A stretch of 64,000 nucleotides of DNA from Thiogranum sp. (GCA_024102665.1 JAGFJP010000061.1:1-64000), one strand, 5' to 3'; positions 27,357 through 39,550 are shown, numbered from the stretch's first letter. Notes: a model not told the origin generated them from the sequence alone. Numbers and translations are program-made.

Positions 27357-27385
27357 TGGACTATGGTGCCTGTCACATCTATGCT
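27357..27385 (+). promoter_or_regulatory. Candidate sigma-70 promoter of ppsR
   Basis: TGGACT (27357-27362), 17-bp spacer, TATGCT (27380-27385). Both boxes match the consensus at four of six positions. Transcription would begin near 27392, downstream of the TTG at 27385, which argues for the later start at 27409. Confidence 0.45.
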
Positions 27386-27408
27386 TGTTGTGGCGGGGAG
27401 AGCATCGG

Positions 27409-28251
27409 TTGCAGCCTGATTCGTCAAAGAACCTGAAAACGGTGTTTTTTGTTTCCGACCGGACCGGCCTTACCGCCGAAATCTACGGTCGCAGCCTGTT
27501 GTCGCAGTTTCCGGGCGTAGCCTTCGACAGCCGGCCATATCCGTTCGTCGATTCCGAGGAAAAAGCGCGGGCCCTGGCCAGGGAAATCGCTCTGGTCGAA
27601 CAAAGCAGCGGATATGCACCCGTCGTTTTTTCAACCCTGGTGGAGCCGCAGGTGCAACGCATTATTGCTGCGACCAATGCCTGCGTTATCGATTTGTTCA
27701 GCACCTTTATCGACCCGCTGGAGCGTTGCCTGGGACAGGAATCTGCGCATACACGGGGGCTGTTGCACAGTACCTTCGGCACCCGGACGTATCAGGACCG
27801 CCTTAATGCCATCGATTTTGTGCTGACCCATGATGACGGTCTGCGACCCGATCAATATTCCGACGCGGATATCGTGCTGGTCGGCGTGTCGCGCTGCGGG
27901 AAAACACCGACCAGTCTTTATCTGGCGATGAATTATTTCATCAGGGCCGCCAACTATCCGCTGACGGAAAACGAGTTCCACCGCGAAGCTCTGCCACCGC
28001 AGCTGCAGTCCGTGAAGAGCAAACTGGTCGCGTTGACCATCGATCCCCGGGCCCTGAGTCACATACGCGAACAACGGCGCCCCGGCAGCGATTACGCGAC
28101 GTTTGAGGTGTGTCAACGCGAAGTGCGTGATGCCGAGCGCATATTCAGGCAGGCGGGATTGCCGGTGTTCAACACCACCGCGACCTCGATCGAGGAAATT
28201 GCCGGATGGATCATGAAAGAAAAAAGCCTTTCGAAACCGGTTGCGAGATAA
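27409..28251 (+). CDS. ppsR: PEP synthase regulatory protein (bifunctional kinase/pyrophosphorylase)
   Basis: DUF299 family, 280 residues from the TTG at 27409, chosen because GGGGAG sits nine bases upstream; a TTG at 27385 is the alternative. N-terminal [23 protein letters not shown] and the P-loop [15 protein letters not shown] are diagnostic. PpsR inactivates PEP synthase by ADP-dependent threonine phosphorylation and reactivates it by Pi-dependent phosphorolysis. It is encoded 64 bp before ppsA, the standard arrangement. Confidence 0.94.
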   Translation: MQPDSSKNLKTVFFVSDRTGLTAEIYGRSLLSQFPGVAFDSRPYPFVDSEEKARALAREIALVEQSSGYAPVVFSTLVEPQVQRIIAATNACVIDLFSTFIDPLERCLGQESAHTRGLLHSTFGTRTYQDRLNAIDFVLTHDDGLRPDQYSDADIVLVGVSRCGKTPTSLYLAMNYFIRAANYPLTENEFHREALPPQLQSVKSKLVALTIDPRALSHIREQRRPGSDYATFEVCQREVRDAERIFRQAGLPVFNTTATSIEEIAGWIMKEKSLSKPVAR

Positions 28252-28315
28252 CGCGAACACCGGTGGTGCAGCAGTTACCCGGCGCCTGCCGCAGACGAAG
28301 CGAGGTGAATCAGCA

Positions 28316-30676
<2,361 letters not shown>

Positions 30677-30735
30677 AACCTTGCGTCAATTTACCTGCCG
30701 GATCAACGTGACGCGCATGTCCCGACGTATCAGCT

Positions 30736-31872
30736 ATGTCCGACCTGTCGCCAGCTTTTGAAATCAGTGAACCCGGCGGCGCGAAGCGCGTAATCGGTTT
30801 TGCCGGAGACTGGGTTGCCGGGCAGCGGTTTCCGGACCCGTCGGAGCTTCTCGGCAAATCCGGCGCGACTGACAAAATTGAACTGCTGTACCTTGACGGC
30901 GCGAATCTGGGGCGCTGGGACACGCTGTTTGTGTCCTTCATCTATCGCCTGTCTGGCGAGGCGCGCGCCGCGGATATCGAGCTCGACGATTCCGGTCTGC
31001 CAGAGGGAGCCCGCAAGCTTGTGGAACTGGCGACTGCTGTGTCGGAACGTCACGGTGTGCGCAAGTTGGAAGCCGACACCGGCTGGCTGGCAGCGTTGGG
31101 AACAGCGACCATCAATACCTGGAAAGAGGTGCACGGTCTGTTGCTTTTCGCGGGCGAGCTTACCCTTGGTCTGAGCCGCCTGCTGCGCGGCAAGGCCAGG
31201 TTCCGCGGCGTCGATTTCGGAATGGCGCTGCAACACGCGGGGCCGCAAGCGTTGCCCATCGTGGGACTTATCAGCGTCCTGGTCGGCATGATTCTCGCCT
31301 ACGTGGGCGCCTTGCAGCTCAAGGCGTTCGGCGCTGAACTCTACATTGCAGACCTTGTCGCGCTGGGGATGGTGCGCGAAATGGGTGCAATGATGACGGC
31401 GATTATCATGGCCGGACGCACCGGAGCCGCGTATGCGTCGCAGCTCGGGACCATGCAGGTCAACGAGGAAATCGATGCCTTGCGGACGCTGGGTTTTTCA
31501 CCGATTGATTTCCTGGTTTTGCCGCGCATGCTTGCGCTGATACTGATGATGCCTCTGCTGTGTCTCTATGCAGACTTCCTCGGCATCCTGGGCGGCGCGC
31601 TGGTGGGTGCCCTGACCCTGGATATCTCCTTGCTGGAGTACTATGTACAGGCACGGCGTGCTGTCGGCATGGATGATATCTGGGCAGGGATAATCAAGTC
31701 CGCTGTGTTCGGCGTGCTGGTTGCCGCGGCGGGATGTATGCACGGCATTCAGTCCGGGCGCAGCGCATCGGCCGTTGGCAACGCAGCGACCTCCGCGGTG
31801 GTAACGGGGATCGTCTTCATCGTGGTGGCCGATGCGTTGCTGACCATTTTCTACGACCTCATCGGGCTGTGA
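30736..31872 (+). CDS. MlaE-type lipid ABC permease with N-terminal STAS-like domain
   Basis: 378 residues. The first ~110 residues are soluble and read like a STAS/MlaB domain (IGFAGDWVAG, KIELLYLDGANLGRWDT). The remainder is an MlaE permease with five membrane segments, including GMILAYVGALQLKAFGAELYIADLVALGMVREMGAMMTAIIMAGRTGAAYA in two pieces and MQVNEEIDALRTLGFSPIDFLVLPR, the family coupling loop. It is 97 residues longer than the second permease at 39513. It starts the three-gene operon permease-ATPase-MCE that moves lipids between the membranes. No separate STAS gene is present here. Confidence 0.9.
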   Translation: MSDLSPAFEISEPGGAKRVIGFAGDWVAGQRFPDPSELLGKSGATDKIELLYLDGANLGRWDTLFVSFIYRLSGEARAADIELDDSGLPEGARKLVELATAVSERHGVRKLEADTGWLAALGTATINTWKEVHGLLLFAGELTLGLSRLLRGKARFRGVDFGMALQHAGPQALPIVGLISVLVGMILAYVGALQLKAFGAELYIADLVALGMVREMGAMMTAIIMAGRTGAAYASQLGTMQVNEEIDALRTLGFSPIDFLVLPRMLALILMMPLLCLYADFLGILGGALVGALTLDISLLEYYVQARRAVGMDDIWAGIIKSAVFGVLVAAAGCMHGIQSGRSASAVGNAATSAVVTGIVFIVVADALLTIFYDLIGL

Positions 31873-31873
31873 T

Positions 31874-32644
31874 TTGAATCATTCCGACTCCAGACCGCCC
31901 ATAGAAGTCCGCGAGCTGACGATGGCTTACGGCGATCTGGTAATTCAGAAAGATCTTGATTTCGTTGTTGAGCGGGGCGATGTCTTTATCATCATGGGAG
32001 GCAGCGGTTGCGGCAAGAGTACGTTGTTGCGCCACCTTGTAGGTTTGAAGCGACCGGCAAAAGGCGAGATTCTGTATGACGGGGTCAGTTACTGGGATGC
32101 CGCACCCGGTGTGCAGGAAAACATCAAGCGCCGATTCGGCATGCTGTATCAAAGCGGAGCGTTGTGGAGTTCGCTGACACTGGCGGAGAATATCGCGCTT
32201 CCGCTGGAAGCGTTCACCGAACTTGGCAAATCCGATATCCGCGATATCGTGGCCCTGAAGCTGGCCCTCGTTGGTCTCGCTGGTTTCGAGGATTACTATC
32301 CTGCGGAAATCAGCGGTGGCATGGCGAAACGGGCCGGCCTGGCCAGGGCGATCGCGCTGGATCCGGATATTCTGTTTTTTGACGAACCGTCGGCGGGGCT
32401 GGATCCGATCAGCGCCAAACTGCTGGATGACCTGATTCTCGAATTGCGTGACAGTATGGGTGCTACCATTGTAGTGGTGACCCACGAACTGGCGAGTATT
32501 TTCGCCATCGGCAGCAATTCGGTATTTCTGGATGCGGAGACCGGAACCATGATAGCGAGTGGTAATCCTGTACAGTTACGGGATCATTCGGATGATCCAC
32601 GGGTACGCCGGTTTCTCAACCGTGGTGAAGCTGCGCTCGGCTGA
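31874..32644 (+). CDS. MlaF-type lipid ABC transporter ATPase
   Basis: 256 residues. Walker A GGSGCGKST, signature EISGGMAKRAGLARAI (the MlaF variant SGGMxxR), Walker B ILFFDEPSAGLDP and switch His in VVTHELASI. Start is TTG at 31874, one base after the permease stop, with little ribosome-binding site, so translation is probably coupled. Works with the permease at 30736 and the MCE protein at 32662. Confidence 0.92.
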   Translation: MNHSDSRPPIEVRELTMAYGDLVIQKDLDFVVERGDVFIIMGGSGCGKSTLLRHLVGLKRPAKGEILYDGVSYWDAAPGVQENIKRRFGMLYQSGALWSSLTLAENIALPLEAFTELGKSDIRDIVALKLALVGLAGFEDYYPAEISGGMAKRAGLARAIALDPDILFFDEPSAGLDPISAKLLDDLILELRDSMGATIVVVTHELASIFAIGSNSVFLDAETGTMIASGNPVQLRDHSDDPRVRRFLNRGEAALG

Positions 32645-32661
32645 AAGCGGACGGACACTGG

Positions 32662-33648
32662 ATGGGAAAACATATCAATCCAGCCTATGTCGGCGCATTC
32701 GTTCTTGGCGCGGCGGGGTTGCTTATCGGTGCGCTGCTGGTGTTCAGCGGTGAACAGTTTATTTCCGATTCCTTGCGCTACACCATGTATTTCGAAGGCT
32801 CCGTAAAGGGACTCAATGTAGGCGCGCCGGTGACATTCCGCGGTGTGAAACTGGGTACAGTCACCAACGTGCAGGTCAGCAGGGTAGCGGGCAGCGACGA
32901 GATCAAGGTCCCCGTTACCGTCGAGATATATGCGAGTCGCGTCGAACAAGGGGATCGTTACTGGAAATTCAATCGTTCCGAAGTCGAAGAATACATGCAG
33001 GAACTGGTGGGGAAAGGGTTGAGAGCCAGTATCGGTCTGCAGAGCTTCGTCACCGGTCAGCTTTATGTCGGACTGGAATTTTACCCGGACGCGGAACCGG
33101 CGCAAATCGAGTTGCGCAACGGGTATCGCGTTTTCCCGACCGTGCGGTCCCGTTTTAATGTCATTGCCGAAGAACTTCAGGAGCTGCCCATCAAGGACAT
33201 CGTCAACCAGGCGCTCGTCGCCTTGCAGGGCATCAACAGGGTAGTCAATTCCGAGCAGCTCGATGAGTCCTTGCAGGCGATTCGCGATTCGGCGGCCGGC
33301 CTCGATGCGCTTATCGCCGATTTGAACAAGGACCTGTTGCCGACGATCCGCCACCTTGACGAGGCCGCGGTGAATGCAAACCAGCTGTTTTTACGAACCG
33401 ACCGGCTGGTTGAAGACAGTGCTGATCAGCTGCAACGGCTTCTGAATGAAACCGATGCCCTGGTGTCGCAGGCACAACATACCATTGAATCATACGGAAA
33501 GCTCACCACGAACGAGTCAGAGGCAGGGCGCGAACTGGTTCATGCGCTCAGGGAGTTGTCTTCGGCGGCGCGCTCTATACGCATCATGGCCGAGTATCTT
33601 GAACGCCATCCCGAGGCCCTGATCAAGGGCAAGGGCGCGGTGCGATGA
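32662..33648 (+). CDS. MCE/MlaD family lipid-binding protein
   Basis: 328 residues. One N-terminal membrane anchor (YVGAFVLGAAGLLIGALLVF), a single MCE domain (residues about 40-135; GSVKGLNVGAPVTFRGVKLGTV) with an insertion, then a long helical tail (about 150-310) predicted to form a coiled coil or tunnel. MlaD-type proteins form hexameric rings on the periplasmic side of MlaE. Third gene of its operon; it converges with the DUF1631 gene, leaving 10 bp. Confidence 0.92.
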   Translation: MGKHINPAYVGAFVLGAAGLLIGALLVFSGEQFISDSLRYTMYFEGSVKGLNVGAPVTFRGVKLGTVTNVQVSRVAGSDEIKVPVTVEIYASRVEQGDRYWKFNRSEVEEYMQELVGKGLRASIGLQSFVTGQLYVGLEFYPDAEPAQIELRNGYRVFPTVRSRFNVIAEELQELPIKDIVNQALVALQGINRVVNSEQLDESLQAIRDSAAGLDALIADLNKDLLPTIRHLDEAAVNANQLFLRTDRLVEDSADQLQRLLNETDALVSQAQHTIESYGKLTTNESEAGRELVHALRELSSAARSIRIMAEYLERHPEALIKGKGAVR

Positions 33649-33658
33649 GAAATCCGCT

Positions 33659-35866
33659 TCAGGACTTCTGGTACTCCTTCAGTACCGTGCTGACAGCGCG
33701 GTCCATTAACGGTGATGCATTGAGAATTTTGGCACGTCTGCCACGAAACAGCCGGGCCAGGTCCTGTATGCCGTAGTTACCCGCTTTCAGTCCCTGTCTG
33801 TCGGTAAACAGCAAGGTACCTGTAATCGGGCTGATCCAGCTCAGTTTGGCGCGTGTTGCCTGACCGTCGCTGCCGAGAAATTCCAGCCAGGTACCAGGCG
33901 CCAGCTGACTGGCGCGTGCAGTGTACTGGTCATGGACGTCGTCCTCTGTGGCGCTGGACGCAATGGCTGTTTCGGTCTCGACACACGCATCTGGCGTCCT
34001 GCGGTTCACTTCGGATTGCGGTGCTTTTTCCGCCTTTTCCGCTTGCGTAGCGGGCTCCGGTTCAGGATCCGTTTTGTTTATCGCTGTGCGGCCGTGAGCG
34101 CGTACCAGCATGGCGATGAAATCGTCACGCTCGGTAGCCGGTATTGAAAGACGCTCCATGCCGCTGCGCAGGTTCGCCAGCAGTTGCGGCTGCATTTTCA
34201 CCAGACGCTGGCGTTCTTCCGGGGTGCGTTTCGGCTTGATGCTCCAGATCAGATCGTCCATGGTGGCGACTGCCTGCTTCCATGCGTCGCTGTCCTTGCC
34301 GTTGCGCGCGCAGCAGATGAAAAGCAGGTTCTTCCAGCGGCCTGCGATGAAATCGCGAACGAAATCCAGATTGACCTCGTCGCTGATGCGCGGTTCGATT
34401 TCTTCCATGGTCGTGGATTTCGCCACTTCCAGTCGCTCCTGGCCCTCCATGACCCGGGCAGACCTCTCCGCGCGAAGCGCAGCTTGCTCTTCAACCTTTT
34501 GCAGAAAGCTTTCGAAATCATCAAGCAGCTGACCAAAAAGCTCAACATTGTCTTCGAACTGTTCGAGTATGGTCTGTACAATGGCCTCGATTTTCTTGTA
34601 GACCGGGTCCTGATTCCCTTGCTGCTCGTCCCAGCCCACGGCGGTCGCTGCGAGCCGGTTGAGCAACTGGCGCGCAGGATGCGATTTGCGGGAGAAGAAT
34701 TCCCTGTCCAGCAGGGCAACCTTCAGAACAGGGATCTGCAAGCGGCCCAGCAAGGCGCGCATAGCATCAGGAATATTCCTGTCATCGAGGATGTAGTCGA
34801 AGAGCATCGCGACAATGCCAATCGTCATGTCGCCGGTCTTTCCAAGATCCTGTGCCAGCGGGGAACCCTTGATACCGTGAAGAATGTTTACCTGTCCGGA
34901 CACCAGATCAGCATTGCTGATCTGTAAAGCCTCGAGGTCGCCTTCCGGGTTGCCACCATGCTGCAGGAAGGTTAGCGCGCCGATCGAACGCGGCATCGAT
35001 GAATAACCGTACGAGTATACGCCGGCAGTGCCACCTGCCACGTGTGCGGGATCGTAGCCCGCCCCCGCCGGTATCTCGGCCCGTGCTCCGCCCTGCGCCC
35101 CACTGTTCCCCGCTGGCTGCGATGATGGCGGTAGCGCATAACTGGACTTGCGTATAACGGTCTTGATCTCCGGCAGTACCCCCAGTTTTATCAAGTGCTG
35201 GTTAACTTCCTTGTACAGGGCATCCATGTGGGTGACGACGTACTGGTCGAACAGTTTGAAAATGACAAGACGGATTTCGAGGCCGGTTTCGATACGGTCT
35301 GCTGCTTCGCGAAAAGCGTCGCAGATAGACTCCGGCCCCATCGGGTTCTGCCAGCGTTCAAGGTCAGGGTCGCCGATCAGAAACCCGATGCGCCGGTCCA
35401 GCGCGTAAAGTGTCTGGGTGCAGTTTCCGCGGATTTTGTTCACCATGCTGGAGACAGCAAGATCTTCTTCCAGGTCGTTCTTGTCGACCAGGCCCAGTTC
35501 GGAATTGCCTTCATCCCAGCTCAGGCTCAGGCTGCCGCTCATTTCCGTGCTGCGCGGAACGCCCTTGTTGAATCGTGTCGTCAGCAATGCGGTAAAATCT
35601 TCTTCGATATCCTTGCGGATAATGCGCAGTTCGCGCATCGCATCGAAGTACTGTGTCTGAGCCATGTTGTTTTCGGCTTTTTCAGCGCGAGAGAACAGGG
35701 CATCGTCCACCTTGTCCATCATATGCTCGATCAAATGCCTGAGTCTCTCGGACGCCAGTTTGTGGGCATCGCGCAAAGCCTGGCACCCGGGGCCGTTACC
35801 CAGACCTCGCCGGATCTGTCCATAGTCTTCAAGGTTGACAATGTTCTTTTCTGTGCGGTCGGACAT
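33659..35866 (-). CDS. DUF1631 family protein
   Basis: 735 residues from the ATG at 35866 (GGTGA upstream); a TTG at 35878 in frame is less likely. Largely helical, matching the DUF1631 family found in Pseudomonas-like bacteria: N-terminal region with KLASERLRHLIEHMMDKVDD, a central part with DAMRALLGRLQIPVLKVALLDREFFSRKSHPARQLL (given in pieces), and a C-terminal PilZ-like barrel (PGTWLEFLGSDGQATRAKL, SPITGTLLFTDRQGLKAG). The function is not established. It lies on the opposite strand between the two MCE clusters and diverges from an HDOD gene. Confidence 0.85.
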   Translation of the reverse strand: MSDRTEKNIVNLEDYGQIRRGLGNGPGCQALRDAHKLASERLRHLIEHMMDKVDDALFSRAEKAENNMAQTQYFDAMRELRIIRKDIEEDFTALLTTRFNKGVPRSTEMSGSLSLSWDEGNSELGLVDKNDLEEDLAVSSMVNKIRGNCTQTLYALDRRIGFLIGDPDLERWQNPMGPESICDAFREAADRIETGLEIRLVIFKLFDQYVVTHMDALYKEVNQHLIKLGVLPEIKTVIRKSSYALPPSSQPAGNSGAQGGARAEIPAGAGYDPAHVAGGTAGVYSYGYSSMPRSIGALTFLQHGGNPEGDLEALQISNADLVSGQVNILHGIKGSPLAQDLGKTGDMTIGIVAMLFDYILDDRNIPDAMRALLGRLQIPVLKVALLDREFFSRKSHPARQLLNRLAATAVGWDEQQGNQDPVYKKIEAIVQTILEQFEDNVELFGQLLDDFESFLQKVEEQAALRAERSARVMEGQERLEVAKSTTMEEIEPRISDEVNLDFVRDFIAGRWKNLLFICCARNGKDSDAWKQAVATMDDLIWSIKPKRTPEERQRLVKMQPQLLANLRSGMERLSIPATERDDFIAMLVRAHGRTAINKTDPEPEPATQAEKAEKAPQSEVNRRTPDACVETETAIASSATEDDVHDQYTARASQLAPGTWLEFLGSDGQATRAKLSWISPITGTLLFTDRQGLKAGNYGIQDLARLFRGRRAKILNASPLMDRAVSTVLKEYQKS

Positions 35867-36036
35867 GGCTTCACCCAATCAGGCAGATCAGTTTTCCCGT
35901 TAGCGTCTGGAGAACAGAAATAGCACAACGGAGATTCGCTTTATGTGATGGTGATAGCAAAAAGCCGCGACGCGCATTCTCCAGTTTGCCAGCGGCTCGT
36001 CGTTAAAGAATTCATCGAAACGCGACCGGTATATTC

Positions 36037-36921
36037 ATGATCACCCAGAATTCACCTGCAGTCGGGCAACCGATCGAGAGTGCTGTAGTAGCGCTACTCG
36101 ATGACGTCGAGGGCCTGGTATCTCCGCCGGATGTCTGCATGAAACTGTTCGAGCTGATCAATTCCGCTACGACAGGAACCAGGGACATTGCGGAAGTCAT
36201 CAGCGTCGATCCTAACCTGACCGCCAGGCTGTTGCGTGTTGCCAACAGCGCTTTTTATGGTTTTAGCGGCAGGATCGATACCGTCAGTCGGGCTGTCACT
36301 CTGATCGGCACTGCCGAGCTGTATCAGCTGGTGCTTTCGATATCCGCGGTCAAAACATTCAGCAACATTCCAAACGACCTGGTAAGTATGGAGACGTTCT
36401 GGCGCCACAGCGTTTACACCGGGTTGCTGGCCAGATCTCTCGCGGGACGGGCCCATGTTCTGCATCCGGAGAGGTTATTCATAGCCGGTCTGATGCACGA
36501 TATCGGTAGTCTCGTGCTCTATCACCAGCGCCCCGAAGCCATGCGCGACGTCCTGCTGATTGCCGACGGCGACGAAGAGGTGCTGTTTCAGGCGGAGTCC
36601 GAGCGGTTCGGATTCAGTCACGCCGGGGTCGCGGGGCAGCTCATGCAGCAATGGCATTTTCCCGATGAACTGCGTGAAGCGGTCACCCTGCACCATCAAC
36701 CCGAGCAAGCCGGGACCGCGCGCCTGGAAACTCATATCCTCTATCTGGCCAACCATCTGGTTAACGAGTCCGAGCAGGGCAACTTCATGGGGTCGCCGAA
36801 AGCGGAGATCCAGCTCCCGGTTTCACTCCTCGCGGAGGTTGGGCTGGAAGAGAACGAACTGTTCTTTTCCTTTGAGGAGGCCGCAGAGCAATTTCCAGCC
36901 ACTTTGCAGGCGCTGATTTAG
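36037..36921 (+). CDS. HDOD domain protein
   Basis: 294 residues, almost entirely one HDOD domain (about 25-225). Features: LVSPPDVCMKLFELINS, DPNLTARLLRVANSAFYGFSGRIDTVSRAVTLIG, and the HD-like helix LFIAGLMHDIGSLVLYHQ. HDOD proteins lack a proven catalytic activity and act in signalling and stress control. It stands 169 bp before a gene encoding another HDOD domain fused to a phosphatase and may be part of the same regulatory set. No ribosome-binding site of note precedes the ATG. Confidence 0.9.
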   Translation: MITQNSPAVGQPIESAVVALLDDVEGLVSPPDVCMKLFELINSATTGTRDIAEVISVDPNLTARLLRVANSAFYGFSGRIDTVSRAVTLIGTAELYQLVLSISAVKTFSNIPNDLVSMETFWRHSVYTGLLARSLAGRAHVLHPERLFIAGLMHDIGSLVLYHQRPEAMRDVLLIADGDEEVLFQAESERFGFSHAGVAGQLMQQWHFPDELREAVTLHHQPEQAGTARLETHILYLANHLVNESEQGNFMGSPKAEIQLPVSLLAEVGLEENELFFSFEEAAEQFPATLQALI

Positions 36922-37090
36922 CTCAACGACAAATCACCGCGCGCCATGCCGCGACGGTGGCGCGGATGGCCAGAAAAGCCGCAATTGATTGATCATTAGC
37001 CGAAAATTGCCTCTAGCCGGGCACAATTTGGCCGTTATCGTGCTGTAGTCGACGGAAACCACGCAATTCAGGACGCACGATCAAAAGGTT

Positions 37091-38797
37091 ATGGAACAAA
37101 CCGCACTCGGAGACACGGTTCGGCCGTCGGATCTGCCGGCGCCGCCCAAGGACGCGATCCGCATCGTCAGGGCTTGCTCCCGGGCCGGCGTCGACAGCAG
37201 AGACCTTGCCGCGCTTGTCGCCAACGACCCGGTTCTTACCGCGGAACTGCTGCGCGTCTCCAACTCCGCGTACTTTGGCTTCGTCAGTCAGGTGAAATCC
37301 GTGGCCCGTGCCGTGACGGTTCTGGGCAACCGCGCGCTTCGCAATCTGGTCCTTTGCATATCCATGCGGGACGCACTGCGTTCGGATGCGATTCCCGGTT
37401 TCGACATCGATGTTTACTGGGAAGATGCGCTGCGCCGTGCAGTCAGCGCCCGCAGCCTGGCGACGCTCGCCTGCCTGGACAGCGATGAATGTTTCACGGC
37501 GGGTCTTCTGCAGGATTTCGGACTGCTGGTTCTGCTCTATCTCATGCCGGAAAAGGTAGAACATTGGCAGGCGCTGGCGGAGGCCACTCCCGAAGATCGG
37601 CGTGATATGGAAATTGAGCTTTTCCATACCACTCATGACGAGGTCGGGCTGACGCTCGCACAGAGCTGGGACCTGCCACCGGACCTGGCGGTGGCGATGG
37701 GCTATCATCATGACGGCCCCCCGGAAACATCCAGTCAGGAATCTGTCATGCTTTGCCGCGTCACGGCCTGCGCGGACTGGATGGCGTCGGTCTACCGGTG
37801 CGGCGACAAGCGGTTCGCCATTCAGCGCGCGCGAGCCTTGCTGCAGGAGCACTTCCAGGCCAGTGCCGAACATACCGACTACCTGCTGCATCAGGTGTCG
37901 GAGTCGATCGCCGATGCGGCTACCGCGATGGGCATGAAAGTCGGCGAACAGGTGTCCTTCGATGCTGTACTGCGTGAGGCAAACCTGCGGCTGGCCGAGG
38001 AGAACCTCAGCTACCAGGAGTTGAACTGGCGCCTTGAACAGGCGCTGGCGGAGCGTGACCAGATCGCCGCTGAGTTGCGCTTCGAACTGGAACTGGCCCG
38101 GGAGGTGCAAAAGAGCCTGCTGCCGGGAGACGCGGGCGAGGTGCCGGGTATCGCTGGACTGAACCTGTCCGCAAAGGCACTGTCCGGGGATTTTTATGAC
38201 TACTTCCGGCTGCCCGACAAACGTATCGCCTTCTGTCTCGCCGACGTTTCCGGCAAGGGAATGAATGCCGCGTTGCTGATGGCCAAGACCGCCAGTCTGT
38301 TTCGCTGCCTGGGTAAAGGTATTCATGATCCCGCGAAATTGCTCACTATGCTGAACCGCGAGATTTTCGAGACATCGATTCGCGGCATGTTCGTCACCAT
38401 GCTGGCAGGTGTCGTCGATCCGCGTACGGGTCAGATTGTGCTGGCGAACGCGGGACACCTGCCGGCTATTCATATGGGCTGTGCAGCACTGATCGCGGAG
38501 TACCCGGCGTGCGCGCCGCCGTTGGGGATCAGTCCCGACTGCACGTTTTCCAGCGATACCTTCGATCTCCAGGGCGGGTGTATTTATCTTTACACCGACG
38601 GTTTGCTGGAGGCACGTACCGGTGACAGGCGTTTGGAAAAAGAGGGGCTTGTGCGACTGATCAGAGAATTTGCGCACCTCCCGATCGCGCAAAGATGCAG
38701 CGCTATCGCCAACGCGGTACGGACTCCCGACGGCGCGGTGGAAGATGACCTCACATTGATGATTGTGGAAGGAAGAAAAGTGCATGGAATGCAGTGA
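37091..38797 (+). CDS. HDOD-SpoIIE (PP2C) phosphatase, RsbU-like
   Basis: 568 residues in three parts. Residues about 12-215 are an HDOD domain (LAALVANDPVLTAELLRVSNSAYFGF in pieces, CFTAGLLQDFGLLVL). Residues about 285-345 are a coiled-coil linker ending in LAREVQKSLLPGD. Residues about 350-565 are a SpoIIE-type PP2C phosphatase (LSGDFYDYF, FCLADVSGKGMNAALLMAK, ANAGHLPAIHMG, YTDGLLEAR, DDLTLMIV). SpoIIE/RsbU phosphatases dephosphorylate STAS antagonists in partner switches; kinase and STAS genes follow immediately with overlaps. HDOD presumably senses the input. Confidence 0.93.
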   Translation: MEQTALGDTVRPSDLPAPPKDAIRIVRACSRAGVDSRDLAALVANDPVLTAELLRVSNSAYFGFVSQVKSVARAVTVLGNRALRNLVLCISMRDALRSDAIPGFDIDVYWEDALRRAVSARSLATLACLDSDECFTAGLLQDFGLLVLLYLMPEKVEHWQALAEATPEDRRDMEIELFHTTHDEVGLTLAQSWDLPPDLAVAMGYHHDGPPETSSQESVMLCRVTACADWMASVYRCGDKRFAIQRARALLQEHFQASAEHTDYLLHQVSESIADAATAMGMKVGEQVSFDAVLREANLRLAEENLSYQELNWRLEQALAERDQIAAELRFELELAREVQKSLLPGDAGEVPGIAGLNLSAKALSGDFYDYFRLPDKRIAFCLADVSGKGMNAALLMAKTASLFRCLGKGIHDPAKLLTMLNREIFETSIRGMFVTMLAGVVDPRTGQIVLANAGHLPAIHMGCAALIAEYPACAPPLGISPDCTFSSDTFDLQGGCIYLYTDGLLEARTGDRRLEKEGLVRLIREFAHLPIAQRCSAIANAVRTPDGAVEDDLTLMIVEGRKVHGMQ

Positions 38798-39218
38798 CGA
38801 ACTCGTCTCCCTGACGTTCTGCTCAAAACCGGACCGGTTGAAATTGCTTCGCTGCGTGATTCGCGATGCCGCCGACCTGGTTGGTCTGGACGACGAGTCA
38901 ACCGACGCTGTCGTGCTGGCAGTTAACGAAGCCTGTATGAACGTGATTCAGCACGGCTATGAAATGCGTCCTGACGGCAGGATAGACGTCACCATATTGC
39001 AGGAAACGGATGCGATGGTGTTTCTGTTGCGTGACTACGCGAAGCCGGTCGACATTGCCGAGGTCTGTTCCCGTGATCTCGATGATATCCGCCCGGGGGG
39101 GCTGGGTGTTCACCTCATAAAAAGCCTGATGGACGAGAGTGCCTTCCTGAACCTTCCCGCGGGTAACGGGAACCTGTTGCAGATGAAAAAGTTCGTGAAA
39201 CGAAAAGGGAGTGAATAA
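38784..39218 (+). CDS. RsbW-like GHKL anti-sigma/serine kinase
   Basis: 144 residues from the ATG at 38784, behind GGAAGGAAG; the TTG at 38763 in frame is less likely. One HATPase domain with N-box AVNEACMNVIQHGYE and G-box GGLGVHLIKSLMDE. RsbW/SpoIIAB-type proteins phosphorylate a STAS protein on Ser and bind a partner when the STAS is phosphorylated. Overlaps the phosphatase gene by 14 bp and the STAS gene by one base. No sigma factor is encoded nearby. Confidence 0.92.
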   Translation: MECSDELVSLTFCSKPDRLKLLRCVIRDAADLVGLDDESTDAVVLAVNEACMNVIQHGYEMRPDGRIDVTILQETDAMVFLLRDYAKPVDIAEVCSRDLDDIRPGGLGVHLIKSLMDESAFLNLPAGNGNLLQMKKFVKRKGSE

Positions 39219-39550
39219 TGGCGTTTCCAGTTGAAGAAAAAGACGGGTTTGCTGTTGTAATCCTGAAAGGCGAGGTCGATCTGAACAACTCACCGGATGC
39301 CCGCAAGGTAATCCTGAATTGCCTGAAGAAAAACAGGCCTGTGATGGTTGATCTGTCCGCTGTTGCCTATATAGACAGTTCCGGTGTGGCAAGTCTGGTC
39401 GAGGGTTTTCAGTATGCGCGTTCCAATGATCTTGACTTTGGGCTGATCGGCGTAAGCGATGCGGCGATGAGCGTTCTGAAGCTGGCCCGACTCGATCAGG
39501 TATTTCATATTTATGAGTCATTGCCTGAACGGGTTGGCCGTGGCAACTGA
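39218..39550 (+). CDS. RsbV-like STAS domain anti-sigma factor antagonist
   Basis: 110 residues, one STAS domain. The central AYIDSSGVASLVEGF carries the DSSG motif whose Ser is the kinase target in RsbV/SpoIIAA. Starts with ATG overlapping the kinase stop by one base and overlaps the permease gene downstream by 11 bp (if GTG start) or 38 bp (if ATG start). In ordinary Mla systems the corresponding STAS subunit (MlaB) binds the ATPase; here it could serve both a partner switch and the transporter. Confidence 0.92.
   Translation: MAFPVEEKDGFAVVILKGEVDLNNSPDARKVILNCLKKNRPVMVDLSAVAYIDSSGVASLVEGFQYARSNDLDFGLIGVSDAAMSVLKLARLDQVFHIYESLPERVGRGN

Noticed and set aside
36998-37005. GCCGAAAA as a sigma-28 -10 box before the HDOD-SpoIIE gene
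   Set aside because: The sequence 11 bp upstream agrees with the -35 consensus at only about three of eight positions.
37013-38785. Minus-strand open frame of 590 codons
   Set aside because: Reverse shadow of the HDOD-SpoIIE gene.
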